Of a stretch of 64,000 bases of DNA, positions 9,947 through 19,164 are shown piece by piece. The position numbers and the translations under genes were made by a program. The DNA comes from Parvibaculum sp. (lineage in GTDB: Bacteria; Pseudomonadota; Alphaproteobacteria; Parvibaculales; Parvibaculaceae): the NCBI GenBank assembly GCA_017642695.1, contig JAEPQD010000002.1, forward strand, positions 248,001 to 312,000, written 5' to 3'. The notes below the pieces were generated by a model that saw nothing but the letters and a program-made list of their open reading frames with translations, searched no databases and was not told where the DNA came from. Each line of letters starts with the position of its first letter. Within the stretch, counting starts at the first letter, position 1.

Positions 9947-11080
9947 ATGAAACTAGCGATCCCCAAGGAACGGCTCGACGGCGAAACCCGGGTGGCGGCT
10001 TCGCCCGAAACGGTGAAGAAACTCGTGGGCCTCGGCCTCGACGTCATTGTGGAAACAGGGGCGGGCGCGCATGCCGCGATTGCCGATCAGCTCTACAGCG
10101 ACATGGGCGCGACTATTGCGTCCGGCGAAGCCGAAGCGCTGAAGGATGCCGATATCGTTTTCAAGGTACGTGCGCCATCCGACGAAGAGATCGGGATGAT
10201 GAAGCGCGGCGCGATGCTTGCCGCAATCCTCAATCCCTGGGACGACAAGCCGCGTCTCCAGAAATATGCCGATGCCGGCGTCAACGCCTTCGCGATGGAG
10301 TTCATGCCGCGCATCACACGCGCGCAGTCTATGGACGTTCTCTCCTCGCAGTCGAACCTTGCGGGCTACAAGGCGGTCATCAACGCGGCGGCGGCCTTCA
10401 CCCGCGCCATGCCGATGATGATGACGGCGGCCGGCACCATCGCGCCCGCGCGTGTGTTCATCATGGGCGTCGGCGTTGCTGGCCTGCAGGCGATCGCAAC
10501 GGCAAAGCGCCTCGGCGCCATCGTGTCCGCGACCGACGTACGCTCCGCCACGAAGGAGCAGGTCGAAAGCCTCGGCGGCACCTTCGTCATGGTCGAATCG
10601 GAAGAAAGCGGTGACGCGGCCGGCGGCTATGCGAAGGAAATGAGCGAGGACTACAAGCGCGCCCAGGCTGCGCTCGTCGCCGAACACATCAAGAAGCAGG
10701 ACATCGTCATCACCACCGCACTCATCCCGGGCCGCCCGGCGCCGGAACTTGTCAGCGAGGAAATGGTGAAGACCATGAAGCCGGGGTCGATCCTCGTCGA
10801 CCTCGCGGTGGAGCGCGGCGGCAACTGCCCGCTCTCCGAACCCGGCAAGCGCGTGGAGAAGCACGGCGTGCTTCTCATCGGCGATACGAATGTCGCGGCG
10901 CAGCTCTCGGTGGATGCGTCCTCGCTCTATGCAAAGAACCTTCTGAACTTCATCACTCCCTTGATCGACAAGGAGACGAAAGCGCTCGCGATCAACTGGG
11001 AAGACGAAATCATCACGGGTACCTGCCTGACCAAAGACGGTCAGGTGGTGCATCCGTCGCTCCGCGAAGGAGGCAACTGA
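9947..11080 (+). CDS. pntAA: NAD(P) transhydrogenase subunit alpha part 1 (domain I)
   Basis: 377 residues. The proton-translocating transhydrogenase moves hydride between NADH and NADP+ using the proton gradient; this subunit is the NAD(H)-binding domain I in the cytosol. Visible marks are [20 protein letters not shown] at the N-terminus, the alanine-dehydrogenase-like core, and the nucleotide fold [18 protein letters not shown] near 175-192. I chose ATG 9947 because the family starts with MKxAIPKE; the frame is open upstream to 9851 without coding character. It overlaps pntAB by one base (TGATG). Confidence 0.95.
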   Translation: MKLAIPKERLDGETRVAASPETVKKLVGLGLDVIVETGAGAHAAIADQLYSDMGATIASGEAEALKDADIVFKVRAPSDEEIGMMKRGAMLAAILNPWDDKPRLQKYADAGVNAFAMEFMPRITRAQSMDVLSSQSNLAGYKAVINAAAAFTRAMPMMMTAAGTIAPARVFIMGVGVAGLQAIATAKRLGAIVSATDVRSATKEQVESLGGTFVMVESEESGDAAGGYAKEMSEDYKRAQAALVAEHIKKQDIVITTALIPGRPAPELVSEEMVKTMKPGSILVDLAVERGGNCPLSEPGKRVEKHGVLLIGDTNVAAQLSVDASSLYAKNLLNFITPLIDKETKALAINWEDEIITGTCLTKDGQVVHPSLREGGN

Positions 11081-11397
11081 TGGAAGCCGCTGCTGTCGAT
11101 CCTTTTGTTTTCAGGCTCGCGATTTTCGTGCTCGCGATCTTCGTCGGCTACTACGTCGTGTGGAGCGTGACGCCCGCGCTGCACACGCCGCTGATGTCGG
11201 TTACCAACGCCATCTCCTCGGTCATCATCGTCGGCGCACTGATCGCCGTCGGTCTCGATCTCTCGCAGGCGGGAGAAACGGGATGGGTCTCCAAGGGCTT
11301 CGGATTCGTCGCGGTGATCCTTGCCGCCGTCAATATCTTCGGCGGCTTCCTGGTCACGCAACGCATGCTCGCCATGTACAAGAAAAAGCAGCGCTGA
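11080..11397 (+). CDS. pntAB: NAD(P) transhydrogenase subunit alpha part 2 (membrane)
   Basis: 105 residues with three membrane helices (about 10-28, 38-60, 72-90). It is the short membrane piece of domain II that is fused to domain I in E. coli PntA but separate in alphaproteobacteria. [16 protein letters not shown] is the conserved proton-channel segment. Its ATG overlaps the pntAA stop. Confidence 0.95.
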   Translation: MEAAAVDPFVFRLAIFVLAIFVGYYVVWSVTPALHTPLMSVTNAISSVIIVGALIAVGLDLSQAGETGWVSKGFGFVAVILAAVNIFGGFLVTQRMLAMYKKKQR

Positions 11398-11410
11398 GGG
11401 GAAACGGGAC

Positions 11411-12817
11411 ATGTCAGCCAACATAGCGGCCCTGCTGTACCTCGCTTCGGCGGTGCTTTTCATCCTCGCGCTTCGCGGGTTGTCGTCGCCCGAAACCTCG
11501 CGTCAGGGCAACACCTACGGCATGATCGGCATGACGATTGCCATCGTGACGACGCTCACGGTGCTGCAGGCGCAGAACACGCTCACCTGGGGCCTCATCG
11601 TGGTCGGTCTCGTCATCGGCGGCGGCATCGGTGCCGTCATCGCGCGGCGTATCGCCATGACGCAGATGCCCCAGCTTGTTGCGGCCTTCCATTCGCTGGT
11701 CGGCCTCGCCGCAGTCTTTGTCGCCTGGTCCGCGTTTCTTGCGCCGGAGGCCTACGGCATCGGCAGCTTCCACGCGATCCATGGCGCGAACCTTGTTGAA
11801 ATGGGCATCGGTGTTGCCATCGGCGCGATCACGTTTTCCGGTTCGATCATCGCGTTTGCGAAGCTGAACGGAAACATGTCGGGCGCGCCGATCATGCTGC
11901 CCGGCCGCCACATCATCAACGCGGCGCTCGCGCTCGCGATTGTCGGCGGCATCGCCTATATCGTGATGGACCCGGCGAACCAGACGATCGAGTTGTTCCT
12001 CGCCATTACCATTCTTTCCTTCATCATCGGTTTCCTGATCATCATTCCAATCGGCGGCGCGGACATGCCCGTCGTCGTGTCGATGCTCAACTCCTATTCG
12101 GGCTGGGCGGCCGCCGGCATCGGCTTCACGCTTGGCAACCTCGCGCTCATCGTCACGGGTGCGCTGGTCGGTTCCTCGGGCGCGATCCTCAGCTACATCA
12201 TGTGCAAGGGCATGAACCGCTCCTTCTTCAGCGTCATCCTCGGCGGCTTCGGCGCCGACGCGGCGGCAGCAGGCAGCGGTGCGGTCGAAACGCGCCCCGT
12301 GAAGCAGGGCTCGGCGGACGATGCGGCCTTCATCATGAAGAATGCCGGTTCCGTCATCATCGTGCCGGGTTACGGCATGGCGGTCGCGCAGGCGCAGCAC
12401 ACGCTCCGCGAGATGGCCGACATCCTCAAGGAAGAGGGCGTGAAGGTTTCCTATGCCATTCACCCCGTCGCAGGCCGCATGCCCGGCCACATGAACGTGC
12501 TGCTTGCCGAGGCGAGCGTGCCCTACGACGAAGTCTTCGAACTCGAAGACATCAATAACCAGTTCTCCCAGGCCGACGTCGCCTTCGTCATCGGCGCGAA
12601 CGACGTGACGAACCCGTCCGCCAAGACCGACACGGCGAGCCCGATCTTCGGCATGCCGGTGCTCGACGTCGAAAAGGCGAAGACGGTTCTTTTCGTGAAG
12701 CGCGGCATGGGCTCGGGCTATGCCGGCGTCGAGAACGAACTCTTCTTCCGCGACAATACGATGATGCTCTTCGGCGATGCCAAGAAGATGGTCGAGGAAA
12801 TCGTCAAGAACCTCTGA
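11411..12817 (+). CDS. pntB: NAD(P) transhydrogenase subunit beta
   Basis: 468 residues: about eight to nine membrane helices (1-265) forming the rest of the proton channel, then the cytosolic NADP(H)-binding domain III (about 285-468) with the fingerprint VPGYGMAVAQAQH and GRMPGHMNVLLAEA. Together with PntAA and PntAB it makes the complete enzyme that supplies NADPH. The ATG at 11411 follows GAGGGGAAACGGGAC. A hairpin terminator follows. Confidence 0.96.
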   Translation: MSANIAALLYLASAVLFILALRGLSSPETSRQGNTYGMIGMTIAIVTTLTVLQAQNTLTWGLIVVGLVIGGGIGAVIARRIAMTQMPQLVAAFHSLVGLAAVFVAWSAFLAPEAYGIGSFHAIHGANLVEMGIGVAIGAITFSGSIIAFAKLNGNMSGAPIMLPGRHIINAALALAIVGGIAYIVMDPANQTIELFLAITILSFIIGFLIIIPIGGADMPVVVSMLNSYSGWAAAGIGFTLGNLALIVTGALVGSSGAILSYIMCKGMNRSFFSVILGGFGADAAAAGSGAVETRPVKQGSADDAAFIMKNAGSVIIVPGYGMAVAQAQHTLREMADILKEEGVKVSYAIHPVAGRMPGHMNVLLAEASVPYDEVFELEDINNQFSQADVAFVIGANDVTNPSAKTDTASPIFGMPVLDVEKAKTVLFVKRGMGSGYAGVENELFFRDNTMMLFGDAKKMVEEIVKNL

Positions 12818-12830
12818 GCACCGCCTCAGG

Positions 12831-12880
12831 TGGACGAAACAGACGGGCGGTGCTCATCATGGGCGCCGCCCGGTTTCTTT
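12831..12880 (+). terminator. Terminator of the pnt operon
   Basis: CGGGCGG (12844-12850) pairs with CCGCCCG (12866-12872), extended by AAAC and GTTT, and followed by TTTCTTT. About 45 bp of it, including the unpaired loop, is nearly repeated at 13301-13350 after the next gene. Confidence 0.7.
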
Positions 12881-12910
12881 GGGCTGAACAACAATTAGGG
12901 GAGTGAAAAC

Positions 12911-13288
12911 ATGATCTGGCTTGGCCGTATCGCGGTCGCCCTGGTGGGGCTCTTTTCGCTGGCCATGGGACTGATGGCCTTCGCGCAGCCCGCCCAACTC
13001 GGCGAAATGCTGGGACTCGGCGCGCTCTCGCCGCTCGGCGCAAACTCGCTTCGCGCGGACCTCGGCGCGTTCTTCCTTGCGAGCGGCCTCGCCGCGCTGC
13101 TCGCGCTCTTCGCGGGCAAGGCGCAATGGATGTGGGGCGCGGCGGCGCTCTATGGCCTCGCCGTCATCGGCCGCCTTCTCGGTGTGATCGTGGAGGGGGC
13201 GCCGGAGGGTGTCGTGCAGCCCATCGTCATCGAACTGGTGCTGGTCGCGTTTTCCGTCTTCGGTGCGAAGACGCTCTCGAGAGGCTGA
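12911..13288 (+). CDS. Small four-helix membrane protein (DUF4345-like)
   Basis: 125 residues with four membrane helices (about 3-25, 48-68, 72-93, 100-120) and the loop RADLGAFFLASGL, which resembles DUF4345 proteins. AGGGGAG lies about 8 bases before the ATG. It stands between two near-identical terminators, so it is probably a single-gene transcript. Function unknown. Confidence 0.75.
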   Translation: MIWLGRIAVALVGLFSLAMGLMAFAQPAQLGEMLGLGALSPLGANSLRADLGAFFLASGLAALLALFAGKAQWMWGAAALYGLAVIGRLLGVIVEGAPEGVVQPIVIELVLVAFSVFGAKTLSRG

Positions 13289-13300
13289 TTGGCCGGGATC

Positions 13301-13350
13301 GCTGGACGAAACGGGCGGGCGGTGGTCACATGATCGCCGCCCGTTTTCTC
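13301..13350 (+). terminator. Terminator, near-copy of the one at 12831
   Basis: AAACGGGCGG (13309-13318) pairs with CCGCCCGTTT (13337-13346), followed by TTCTC. The flanking GCTGGACGAAAC and the loop also match the 12831 copy, so the whole unit appears duplicated, with the DUF4345-like gene between the copies. Confidence 0.7.
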
Positions 13351-13363
13351 ATGGGGGATTCGC

Positions 13364-13714
13364 ATGGACATCTATCACGGCTGGTTCAACCTCAAGCCCG
13401 GCGTGCGCGACATGGATTTCGTGGACGCCTTCACGAAATATATGGACCGTCTCGAGGCGGAGGGCGTCATCGAGGGCTGGCGGCTGATGCGCAAGAAGCT
13501 CGGCCTCGCGCCGTCGCATCTCGGCGAATTTCATTTCATGATCGAAGTGACGGACCTCACTCAGCTCGACAGCGCTTTCGACTGGGTGGCGACACGCGCG
13601 GAGCCCATCGAGAGCGATCACTACGGCGTCAATTCGCTCGTTCAGAACATCGAGTTCGCGCTCTATCGCGATTTTCCAGACCCCGTGCGCGAGCAGGGCG
13701 AGGAAAGGTTCTGA
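13364..13714 (+). CDS. Conserved hypothetical protein (DUF6614-like)
   Basis: 116 residues, soluble, no signal peptide. The pattern MDIYHGWFNLKPGVRDMDF, a central FHFMIEVTDLTQLD and the C-terminal IEFALYRDFPDP suggest a ferredoxin-like alpha/beta dimer. I recall this family as DUF6614 but am not certain. The GTG of the acetyltransferase gene begins two bases after its stop, so the two are co-transcribed. Confidence 0.7.
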   Translation: MDIYHGWFNLKPGVRDMDFVDAFTKYMDRLEAEGVIEGWRLMRKKLGLAPSHLGEFHFMIEVTDLTQLDSAFDWVATRAEPIESDHYGVNSLVQNIEFALYRDFPDPVREQGEERF

Positions 13715-13715
13715 G

Positions 13716-14192
13716 GTGACCGTGGAGATCCGCGAAGCGCGGCCGGAAGATCGGCCCGCTCTCATCCGCCTCATGGGCGCCCTCAACGAATTCGAGGCCG
13801 CGATCGAGGAAAATCGTGCGGATGCATCGGCGGCCGAGAGCCATCTCGACTATGTGGAAGGCCAGATCAGGGAGCTTGGCGGGGTCATGCTGGTCGCCGA
13901 GCAGGCGGGTGCCGTGATCGGTTTCCTTTGCTACACCTTCGAGGAAGACCCCGGCACCTTTGTGAGGCCCGAATATCGCCGCCACGCGCTCATCTGGGAC
14001 ATCTCCGTCGCCGGGGAGGCTCGGGGGCAGGGGGTTGGCCAGGCGCTTCTCGCCGCCGCTGAACGGGCCGCCAGGGCAGGCGGCATCGCCGAGATTCGGC
14101 TCTACGTGCTCGAGGCCAATGTCCGGGCGCGGCGAATCTACGAGGAAGCGGGCTATCGCAACTACGAGCGTTTCCTTTCCAAGCGCCTCTGA
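13716..14192 (+). CDS. GNAT-family N-acetyltransferase
   Basis: 158 residues starting at GTG. The acetyl-CoA-binding motif A is ISVAGEARGQGVGQALLAAA (about 91-110), and the motif B strand with ANVRARRIYEEAGYRNYERF follows, as in GNAT enzymes. The acceptor substrate is unknown. It is translationally linked to the preceding small gene. Confidence 0.88.
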   Translation: MTVEIREARPEDRPALIRLMGALNEFEAAIEENRADASAAESHLDYVEGQIRELGGVMLVAEQAGAVIGFLCYTFEEDPGTFVRPEYRRHALIWDISVAGEARGQGVGQALLAAAERAARAGGIAEIRLYVLEANVRARRIYEEAGYRNYERFLSKRL

Positions 14193-14261
14193 ACCCCTGC
14201 GTCACCAAAGCAACGCAAGCCGGCTTTCCCAATCGGCCCGGGCGATTCACCCCAGTCTTTG

Positions 14262-14313
14262 TTGATATTGATTCTCATAAGCGTTAAAAGCGCCTCTCAT
14301 TCTCAATAAGGGG
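14262..14313. promoter_or_regulatory. Iron-responsive (Fur-like) elements before the TonB receptor
   Basis: TTGATATTGATTCTCATAAG (14262-14281) and CTCATTCTCAATAAGG (about 14296-14311) both contain the TGATTCTCAT / CATTCTCA hexamers typical of Fur sites. They lie 43-94 bp before a siderophore-receptor start, where such a site is expected. Confidence 0.6.
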
Positions 14314-14355
14314 TTCTGCCGACATTCGGCGGGCGACAAGAGGGGTAGTCACATC

Positions 14356-16536
14356 ATGCGTGAATCGATTTCGGCGGCTGACCGGATCAGGCTTTTTCTT
14401 CTGGCGTCGGCGAGCGCTGTCGCTCTCGCTGTAGCGCCGGCCGTGGCGCAGGAAGCCGCGGAGGGAGAAGAATCGATTGAACTGGCGCCGCTCGAGGTCC
14501 GCGGCGAGGTGGACACGCTGCCTGCGCCCTATGCCGGAGGCCAGGTCGCGACGGGCGCGCGCCTTGGCGTCCTCGGCAATCAGGACATCATGGACGTGCC
14601 CTTCAGCGTCACCTCCTACACGGAAGAACTCATCAGAAACCAGCAGGCTGAAACCATCGGCGACGTCGTCGCGAACGATCCCTCGGTGCGCACGAGTTAT
14701 GGGTTCGGCATTTTCGGCGAGCAGTTCGTCATTCGCGGTTTCGAGCTCTTCTCTGACGATATCGCGATCGACGGCGTCTACGGCGTCACGCCGCGCCAGC
14801 TTCCGGGTATCGAGATGTTCGAGCGCGTCGAGGTGCTGAAAGGCGCGAGCGCCTTTCTCAACGGCGTTCCCCCGGGAGGATCGGGCATCGGCGGAAGCAT
14901 CAATCTTGTGCCCAAGCGCGCGCAGGACGCACCGACGCGCCGTGTCACCGCTGGTTATTCGATGGACAGCCAGGTCTCGGGGCATGCCGATATGGGCCAG
15001 CGGTTCGGCGTCAACAAGGAATGGGGCGTCCGGCTCAACGTGGGGGGCCGTACTGGCGAAACGGCCATCGACAACGAGGAACGCGACTATCTCCTCGGCG
15101 CGGCGGCAATCGATTATCGCGGCGAGGATTTCCGGTTTTCGCTCGATGCCGTACACCAGAAACATCGTGTCGATCAGGGCCGTCCGATCGTTCAGCTCGG
15201 CGGTCTCACCTCGGTGCCGGACGCACCCGATTCCAGTACGAACTATGGCGCCTCCTGGCTCTACTCCGAGATGGAAGACAGTTTCGTTCTTCTCAAGGGT
15301 GAGTACGATCTCACGGACAGTCTGACCGCCTATGCCGCTGCCGGAATTCGCGAGATGCGCGAGGACAGCGATGGCGGATCGCCCACGCTCACCGCGCTCA
15401 ACGGCAATGCGACCGTCGTTCGCGGCACGGTTGCGCGCGAGGATTCGGTCTACACGACGCAAGGCGGCCTGCGTGCCGATTTCGTCACGGGGCCCGTCAG
15501 TCACGATCTCAATGCGGGCGCATCGCTGACGAGCCAGCGTAATCGCAATGCCTATGAGTTCTCGGATTTCGGTGCTCCGCTCGCGACCAACATCTACAAT
15601 CCGGCGAACCTGCCGCGTCCTGCCGCAGGCGCCTTCGTGGAAGGCAGTCTCGACAACCCGCCGCTCGCGGAGAAGGTGGAGCTTTCAAGTCTCTATCTTT
15701 CCGACACGCTTTCATTCCTGGAAGACAATGTGCATCTCACGCTCGGTGTTCGCGATCAGCGTATCCATGTTCGCAGCTACAACCGCACGACCGGAGCGGT
15801 GAACGCGAACTATGACGAGTCCGAGACTTCGCCCTTTGCCGGCGTGGCGGTGAACGTCACCGATCAGGTCACGGTCTATGCGAACATGATCGAGGGGCTG
15901 GCCCAGGGGCCGACGTCGCCGGCTACGGTTCTCAATCCGAACCAGACCTTTCCGCCCTTTGTTTCCGAACAGTATGAAATCGGCAGCAAGGTCGACCTTG
16001 GATCGTTCGGCTTCGGCGTCGCGCTCTTCCAGACCGAGCAACCCTCCGCCTATACGAACGCGGCGAACGTCTTTGTCGTCGATGGCGAGCAGCGCAACCG
16101 CGGCATCGAACTCAACATGTTCGGTGAGCCCGCCGAGGGTGTACGTCTTCTTGGCGGCGTGACCTTCCTCGATGCCGAATTGACATCGACGGCTCTCGGC
16201 GCGAATGACGGCAACACCGCCGTTGGCGTACCCGACTATCTGGTCAACCTGACGGGCGAATGGGATCTGCCGTTCCTCAAGGGGGTGACGGCAACGGCCC
16301 GCGTGCTCTATACGGCCGAACAGTATGCGAATGCAGCGAACACGCAGGAAGTGCCCGACTGGGCACGGCTCGACATCGGCGCGCGCTATACGGCAGAGTT
16401 TGGCGAGCGTCCCGTCACCTTCAATCTCTTCGTCGAGAACGTGACGGATGAGTCCTACTGGGCATCAGCCAATGGCGGTTACCTCACCATGGGCGATCCG
16501 CTGACGGCGAAGTTCTCCGTTTCGACGGAGTTCTGA
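14356..16536 (+). CDS. TonB-dependent siderophore receptor
   Basis: 726 residues. A signal peptide (about 1-31, ending AVAQ) precedes a plug domain (about 70-180: DVPFSVTSYTEELI, VIRGF, ERVEVLKGASAFLNG, GGSINLVPKRA) and a 22-strand barrel ending in the aromatic SVSTEF. VPKRA and the barrel layout match FhuA/FhuE/FecA-like ferric siderophore receptors. GAGGGG precedes the ATG. It starts an operon with a PepSY protein and a small membrane protein, probably under Fur control. Confidence 0.92.
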   Translation: MRESISAADRIRLFLLASASAVALAVAPAVAQEAAEGEESIELAPLEVRGEVDTLPAPYAGGQVATGARLGVLGNQDIMDVPFSVTSYTEELIRNQQAETIGDVVANDPSVRTSYGFGIFGEQFVIRGFELFSDDIAIDGVYGVTPRQLPGIEMFERVEVLKGASAFLNGVPPGGSGIGGSINLVPKRAQDAPTRRVTAGYSMDSQVSGHADMGQRFGVNKEWGVRLNVGGRTGETAIDNEERDYLLGAAAIDYRGEDFRFSLDAVHQKHRVDQGRPIVQLGGLTSVPDAPDSSTNYGASWLYSEMEDSFVLLKGEYDLTDSLTAYAAAGIREMREDSDGGSPTLTALNGNATVVRGTVAREDSVYTTQGGLRADFVTGPVSHDLNAGASLTSQRNRNAYEFSDFGAPLATNIYNPANLPRPAAGAFVEGSLDNPPLAEKVELSSLYLSDTLSFLEDNVHLTLGVRDQRIHVRSYNRTTGAVNANYDESETSPFAGVAVNVTDQVTVYANMIEGLAQGPTSPATVLNPNQTFPPFVSEQYEIGSKVDLGSFGFGVALFQTEQPSAYTNAANVFVVDGEQRNRGIELNMFGEPAEGVRLLGGVTFLDAELTSTALGANDGNTAVGVPDYLVNLTGEWDLPFLKGVTATARVLYTAEQYANAANTQEVPDWARLDIGARYTAEFGERPVTFNLFVENVTDESYWASANGGYLTMGDPLTAKFSVSTEF

Positions 16537-16558
16537 GACCCCTTACCGGAGTACGAGA

Positions 16559-17707
16559 ATGAGCAGCGGTGCGGTCAAGGTGTGGTATCTCGTCCATAAG
16601 TGGACGAGCCTTGTCTGCACCCTCTTCCTTCTCATGCTCTGCATCACCGGCCTGCCGCTCATCTTCCATGAGGAGATCGACCATCTTCTGGAAGGCGAGC
16701 GGCCGCTACCTGCCGTCGAGGCAGGCGCACCTTCGAAGACGCTTGAGGATGCGCTCGATACGGCGCTGGCGCGATTTCCGGGAACGATCCCACTTTTCAT
16801 GAGCTTCGACGAGGATCAGCCCGTGGTGAATGTCACCACGGGGCCGCGCCCGCGTTCGACCGTCGATGAGATGAACTTCATCTCGATCCACCGGCCGACC
16901 GCCGAGCCGGTACGCACGCCAGACGATGAAGGCGTCATGCACTTCATCCTGCAGCTTCACACCGACATGTTCCTGGGTCTCGGCGGCGAACTCTTTCTCG
17001 GCTTCATGGGTTTTCTTTTCTTCGTCGCCATCGTCTCGGGCGTCGTCGTTTATGCGCCTTTCATGCGCAAACTCCGCTTCGGAACGGTGCGCGTCTCGCG
17101 CAACAGCCGGGCGAAGTGGCTCGACACGCACAATCTCCTGGGCATCGTCACGCTGATGTGGGCGAGTGTCGTCGGGCTCACCGGCGTCGTGAACACGCTT
17201 TCGACGCCGCTTGTCGATCTCTGGCGCGCTGATCAGCTCTCCGAAATGGTCGCGCCCTATGAGGGCAAGCCCGTGCCGACGGCGTTCTCGTCTCTTGATG
17301 ATGCGGTTGCGACGGCAATGGCAGCCGCGCCCGGCACCACGCCGCAATTCGTCGCCTTTCCGGGCGTGCGCTTTTCGAGCAACCATCACTATGCCGTCTG
17401 GCTGCGCGGCGCGACGCCGGCGACGAAGCAGCTCCACACGCCCGCGCTCATCGACGCGGAGACGGGCGCTCTCACCGAGATGCGCTCCATGCCGTGGTAC
17501 ATGACGGTGCTGCGCCTCTCGCAGCCGCTTCACTTCGGCGACTATGGCGGGCTGCCGATGAAGGTCCTCTGGGCGCTGCTCGATATCGCCGCCATCGTCA
17601 TTCTCGGCAGCGGTCTCTACCTCTGGCTTGCGCGCCGCTCGCTTCCCGCGCCGGGAACGCGCCATGCGCATGAGGAACTGCTGCCGCAGGCCGGTCCTGC
17701 CGAATGA
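16559..17707 (+). CDS. PepSY-associated membrane protein (PiuB-like)
   Basis: 382 residues with four membrane helices (about 12-32, 140-163, 193-215, 340-360), the layout of iron-regulated PepSY-TM proteins. The N-terminus WYLVHKWTSLVCTLFLLMLCITGLPL is typical, and conserved His residues (LHTDMFLGL, DTHNLLG) may bind haem or iron. Such proteins are thought to act as inner-membrane reductases for siderophore-bound iron. It follows the receptor by 22 bp and overlaps the next gene by ATGA. Confidence 0.88.
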   Translation: MSSGAVKVWYLVHKWTSLVCTLFLLMLCITGLPLIFHEEIDHLLEGERPLPAVEAGAPSKTLEDALDTALARFPGTIPLFMSFDEDQPVVNVTTGPRPRSTVDEMNFISIHRPTAEPVRTPDDEGVMHFILQLHTDMFLGLGGELFLGFMGFLFFVAIVSGVVVYAPFMRKLRFGTVRVSRNSRAKWLDTHNLLGIVTLMWASVVGLTGVVNTLSTPLVDLWRADQLSEMVAPYEGKPVPTAFSSLDDAVATAMAAAPGTTPQFVAFPGVRFSSNHHYAVWLRGATPATKQLHTPALIDAETGALTEMRSMPWYMTVLRLSQPLHFGDYGGLPMKVLWALLDIAAIVILGSGLYLWLARRSLPAPGTRHAHEELLPQAGPAE

Positions 17708-17889
17708 CCAGACGACGTCATTTCACGCTCGGCGAAATCTTCGCCGTGCCGCTCCTGCTTGCCATCGTCACGATTGTCGGGCTCGTCGCGGCGCTGCTCG
17801 GCGATGGCTGGCTCGATACCCTTTCATGGGCCGGACTCGCGATCCCCGCCCTCGTCATCCCCTGGGCGCTCATTCGCCGCCGCGCGTAA
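17704..17889 (+). CDS. Small two-helix membrane protein of the iron operon
   Basis: 61 residues: a basic N-terminus (TRRRH) and two hydrophobic segments (about 12-31 and 38-56), ending RRRA. Its ATG overlaps the PepSY gene stop, so it is translated with it. Small proteins of this kind often follow PepSY proteins in TonB-receptor operons; the function is unknown. Confidence 0.7.
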   Translation: MTRRRHFTLGEIFAVPLLLAIVTIVGLVAALLGDGWLDTLSWAGLAIPALVIPWALIRRRA

Positions 17890-17892
17890 GGC

Positions 17893-18630
17893 TCAGGCCG
17901 GCCTTCCCGTCTGCCACATCGTTTCGAAGAGCGCCTGCTGAAGCCCGGCGAACTCCTCGCTGTCGACAATGAGGCCGTAGTTTTCGCGGCGCGAGGAGAT
18001 GAGCGCGACCATTCCGCCGCAGATGAAGGTCGTGATGCGGAAGGCGTCGGAGGAGGGCGTATAGCGCACCTCGCGCAGCTCGTCGTCGCTTTGCCGCCAG
18101 ATGTCGTGCGTCTCCTCGCTCTGCGAGCGGATGACGCGGAGCCGTGTGCCGTTCTCGACGCGTGTCCTGATAAAATCGCCGAGCGCCTTGGGACCCGGCA
18201 CGGCGAGCAGCTCGCGCATCGAGAGGATGCCGCAGATCTCCGACACCGGCGCCGCCAGCACGGCATTGAGTACGGTGCGGATGCCCTCCTTGCCGTCATA
18301 GAGCCGGAAGCGCGGGGCGCCATGTGTGCGCGTGTAGATGGCGCGCAGTTCGGGCAGGATGTCGTTCAGGCTCCGCTGCCGGTCTTCGAGGTTGCGGATA
18401 AGCACGTCCGGGTCCTCGGCGACGATATGGGTTCGCCCGCCGCGCTCCATTCGGGTGACGAGGCCCTCCTCGAGCAGCTTCTCGAACAGCGCATAGGCCG
18501 TCGTCCGCTCGATTCCGGCCTGCCGGGCGACGCGGGTCACGGTCTCGTCGCCGAGTTCGAGGGCGGCGAGGTAGAAGCGCGCCTTCTTGCCGACGAGACC
18601 GAGTGCGGCGAGCTTGTGTTCGATTTCCAT
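17893..18630 (-). CDS. TrmB-family transcriptional regulator
   Basis: 245 residues. The N-terminal winged helix (LAALGLVGKKARFYLAALEL, then VTRVARQAGIERTTAYALFEKL) is that of TrmB regulators, followed by a short coiled coil (DRQRSLNDILPELRAIY) and a phospholipase-D-like effector domain. I start at 18630 (MEIEHKL); the frame is open to 18762, but that part looks non-coding, and no clear ribosome binding site is seen. It diverges from the small membrane protein and nitrilase-family genes and is the obvious candidate to regulate them. Confidence 0.82.
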   Translation of the reverse strand: MEIEHKLAALGLVGKKARFYLAALELGDETVTRVARQAGIERTTAYALFEKLLEEGLVTRMERGGRTHIVAEDPDVLIRNLEDRQRSLNDILPELRAIYTRTHGAPRFRLYDGKEGIRTVLNAVLAAPVSEICGILSMRELLAVPGPKALGDFIRTRVENGTRLRVIRSQSEETHDIWRQSDDELREVRYTPSSDAFRITTFICGGMVALISSRRENYGLIVDSEEFAGLQQALFETMWQTGRPA

Positions 18631-18773
18631 GAGGTTGTCTGGATTTTTCGACAGTATTTCCGGATGGTCCGGATTGACCGGCCCTACGTCAACAGAAATA
18701 TAGGTATGACAAAGAAAGAATGCAGGATCGGCGGGTCGTGAATTGTCCGCCGTTCTCGACAATAGGGGCGGGC

Positions 18774-19154
18774 ATGGCGCAGATACTGATTTCCTCGGGG
18801 CTCATCCAGATCACCTTTGCCGTCGCGCTTGGCTGGGTCATCACCTACATGTACGCGACCGGCCGGTCCTTCGGTCCCTTCAAAGTTGCGAAGCGCGTGC
18901 TCCAGTGCCACATCGACAACATCCTGATGGCGCTGTTGCAATTCGCGATCGCCGCCGTCCATCCCGCGATTCCGGAAGTTGCGGGCTGGCTCCTTCTGAT
19001 AGGCTCTTGGACCAATGCGCAGCTCTTCCTGCTCCATGCCTGTTCGCCCGGTGGGTACATCAAGCATCGCGCGGTCGACGCCGCGACCTTCGTTTCCTTC
19101 GGTCTCCTGAGTGTCGCCTATCCCTGGCTGCTCTATGCCTGGTTCGCGTTGTGA
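18774..19154 (+). CDS. Four-helix membrane protein, possibly of the styrene-oxide-isomerase/HabA fold
   Basis: 126 residues with four hydrophobic segments (about 4-24, 44-62, 66-85, 101-124). The polar marks between them, RVLQCHIDNILMALLQFAIA, GSWTNAQLFLLHA and a final YPWLLYAWF, recall the small StyC-type styrene oxide isomerases and hydroxylaminobenzene mutases, in which a His-x-(D/E) on helix two and an N/W pair matter. This is my own comparison from memory, so the family call is tentative. ATAGGGGCGGGC precedes the ATG. It sits 10 bp before a nitrilase-family gene. Confidence 0.6.
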   Translation: MAQILISSGLIQITFAVALGWVITYMYATGRSFGPFKVAKRVLQCHIDNILMALLQFAIAAVHPAIPEVAGWLLLIGSWTNAQLFLLHACSPGGYIKHRAVDAATFVSFGLLSVAYPWLLYAWFAL

Positions 19155-19164
19155 GGAGGGTTCC

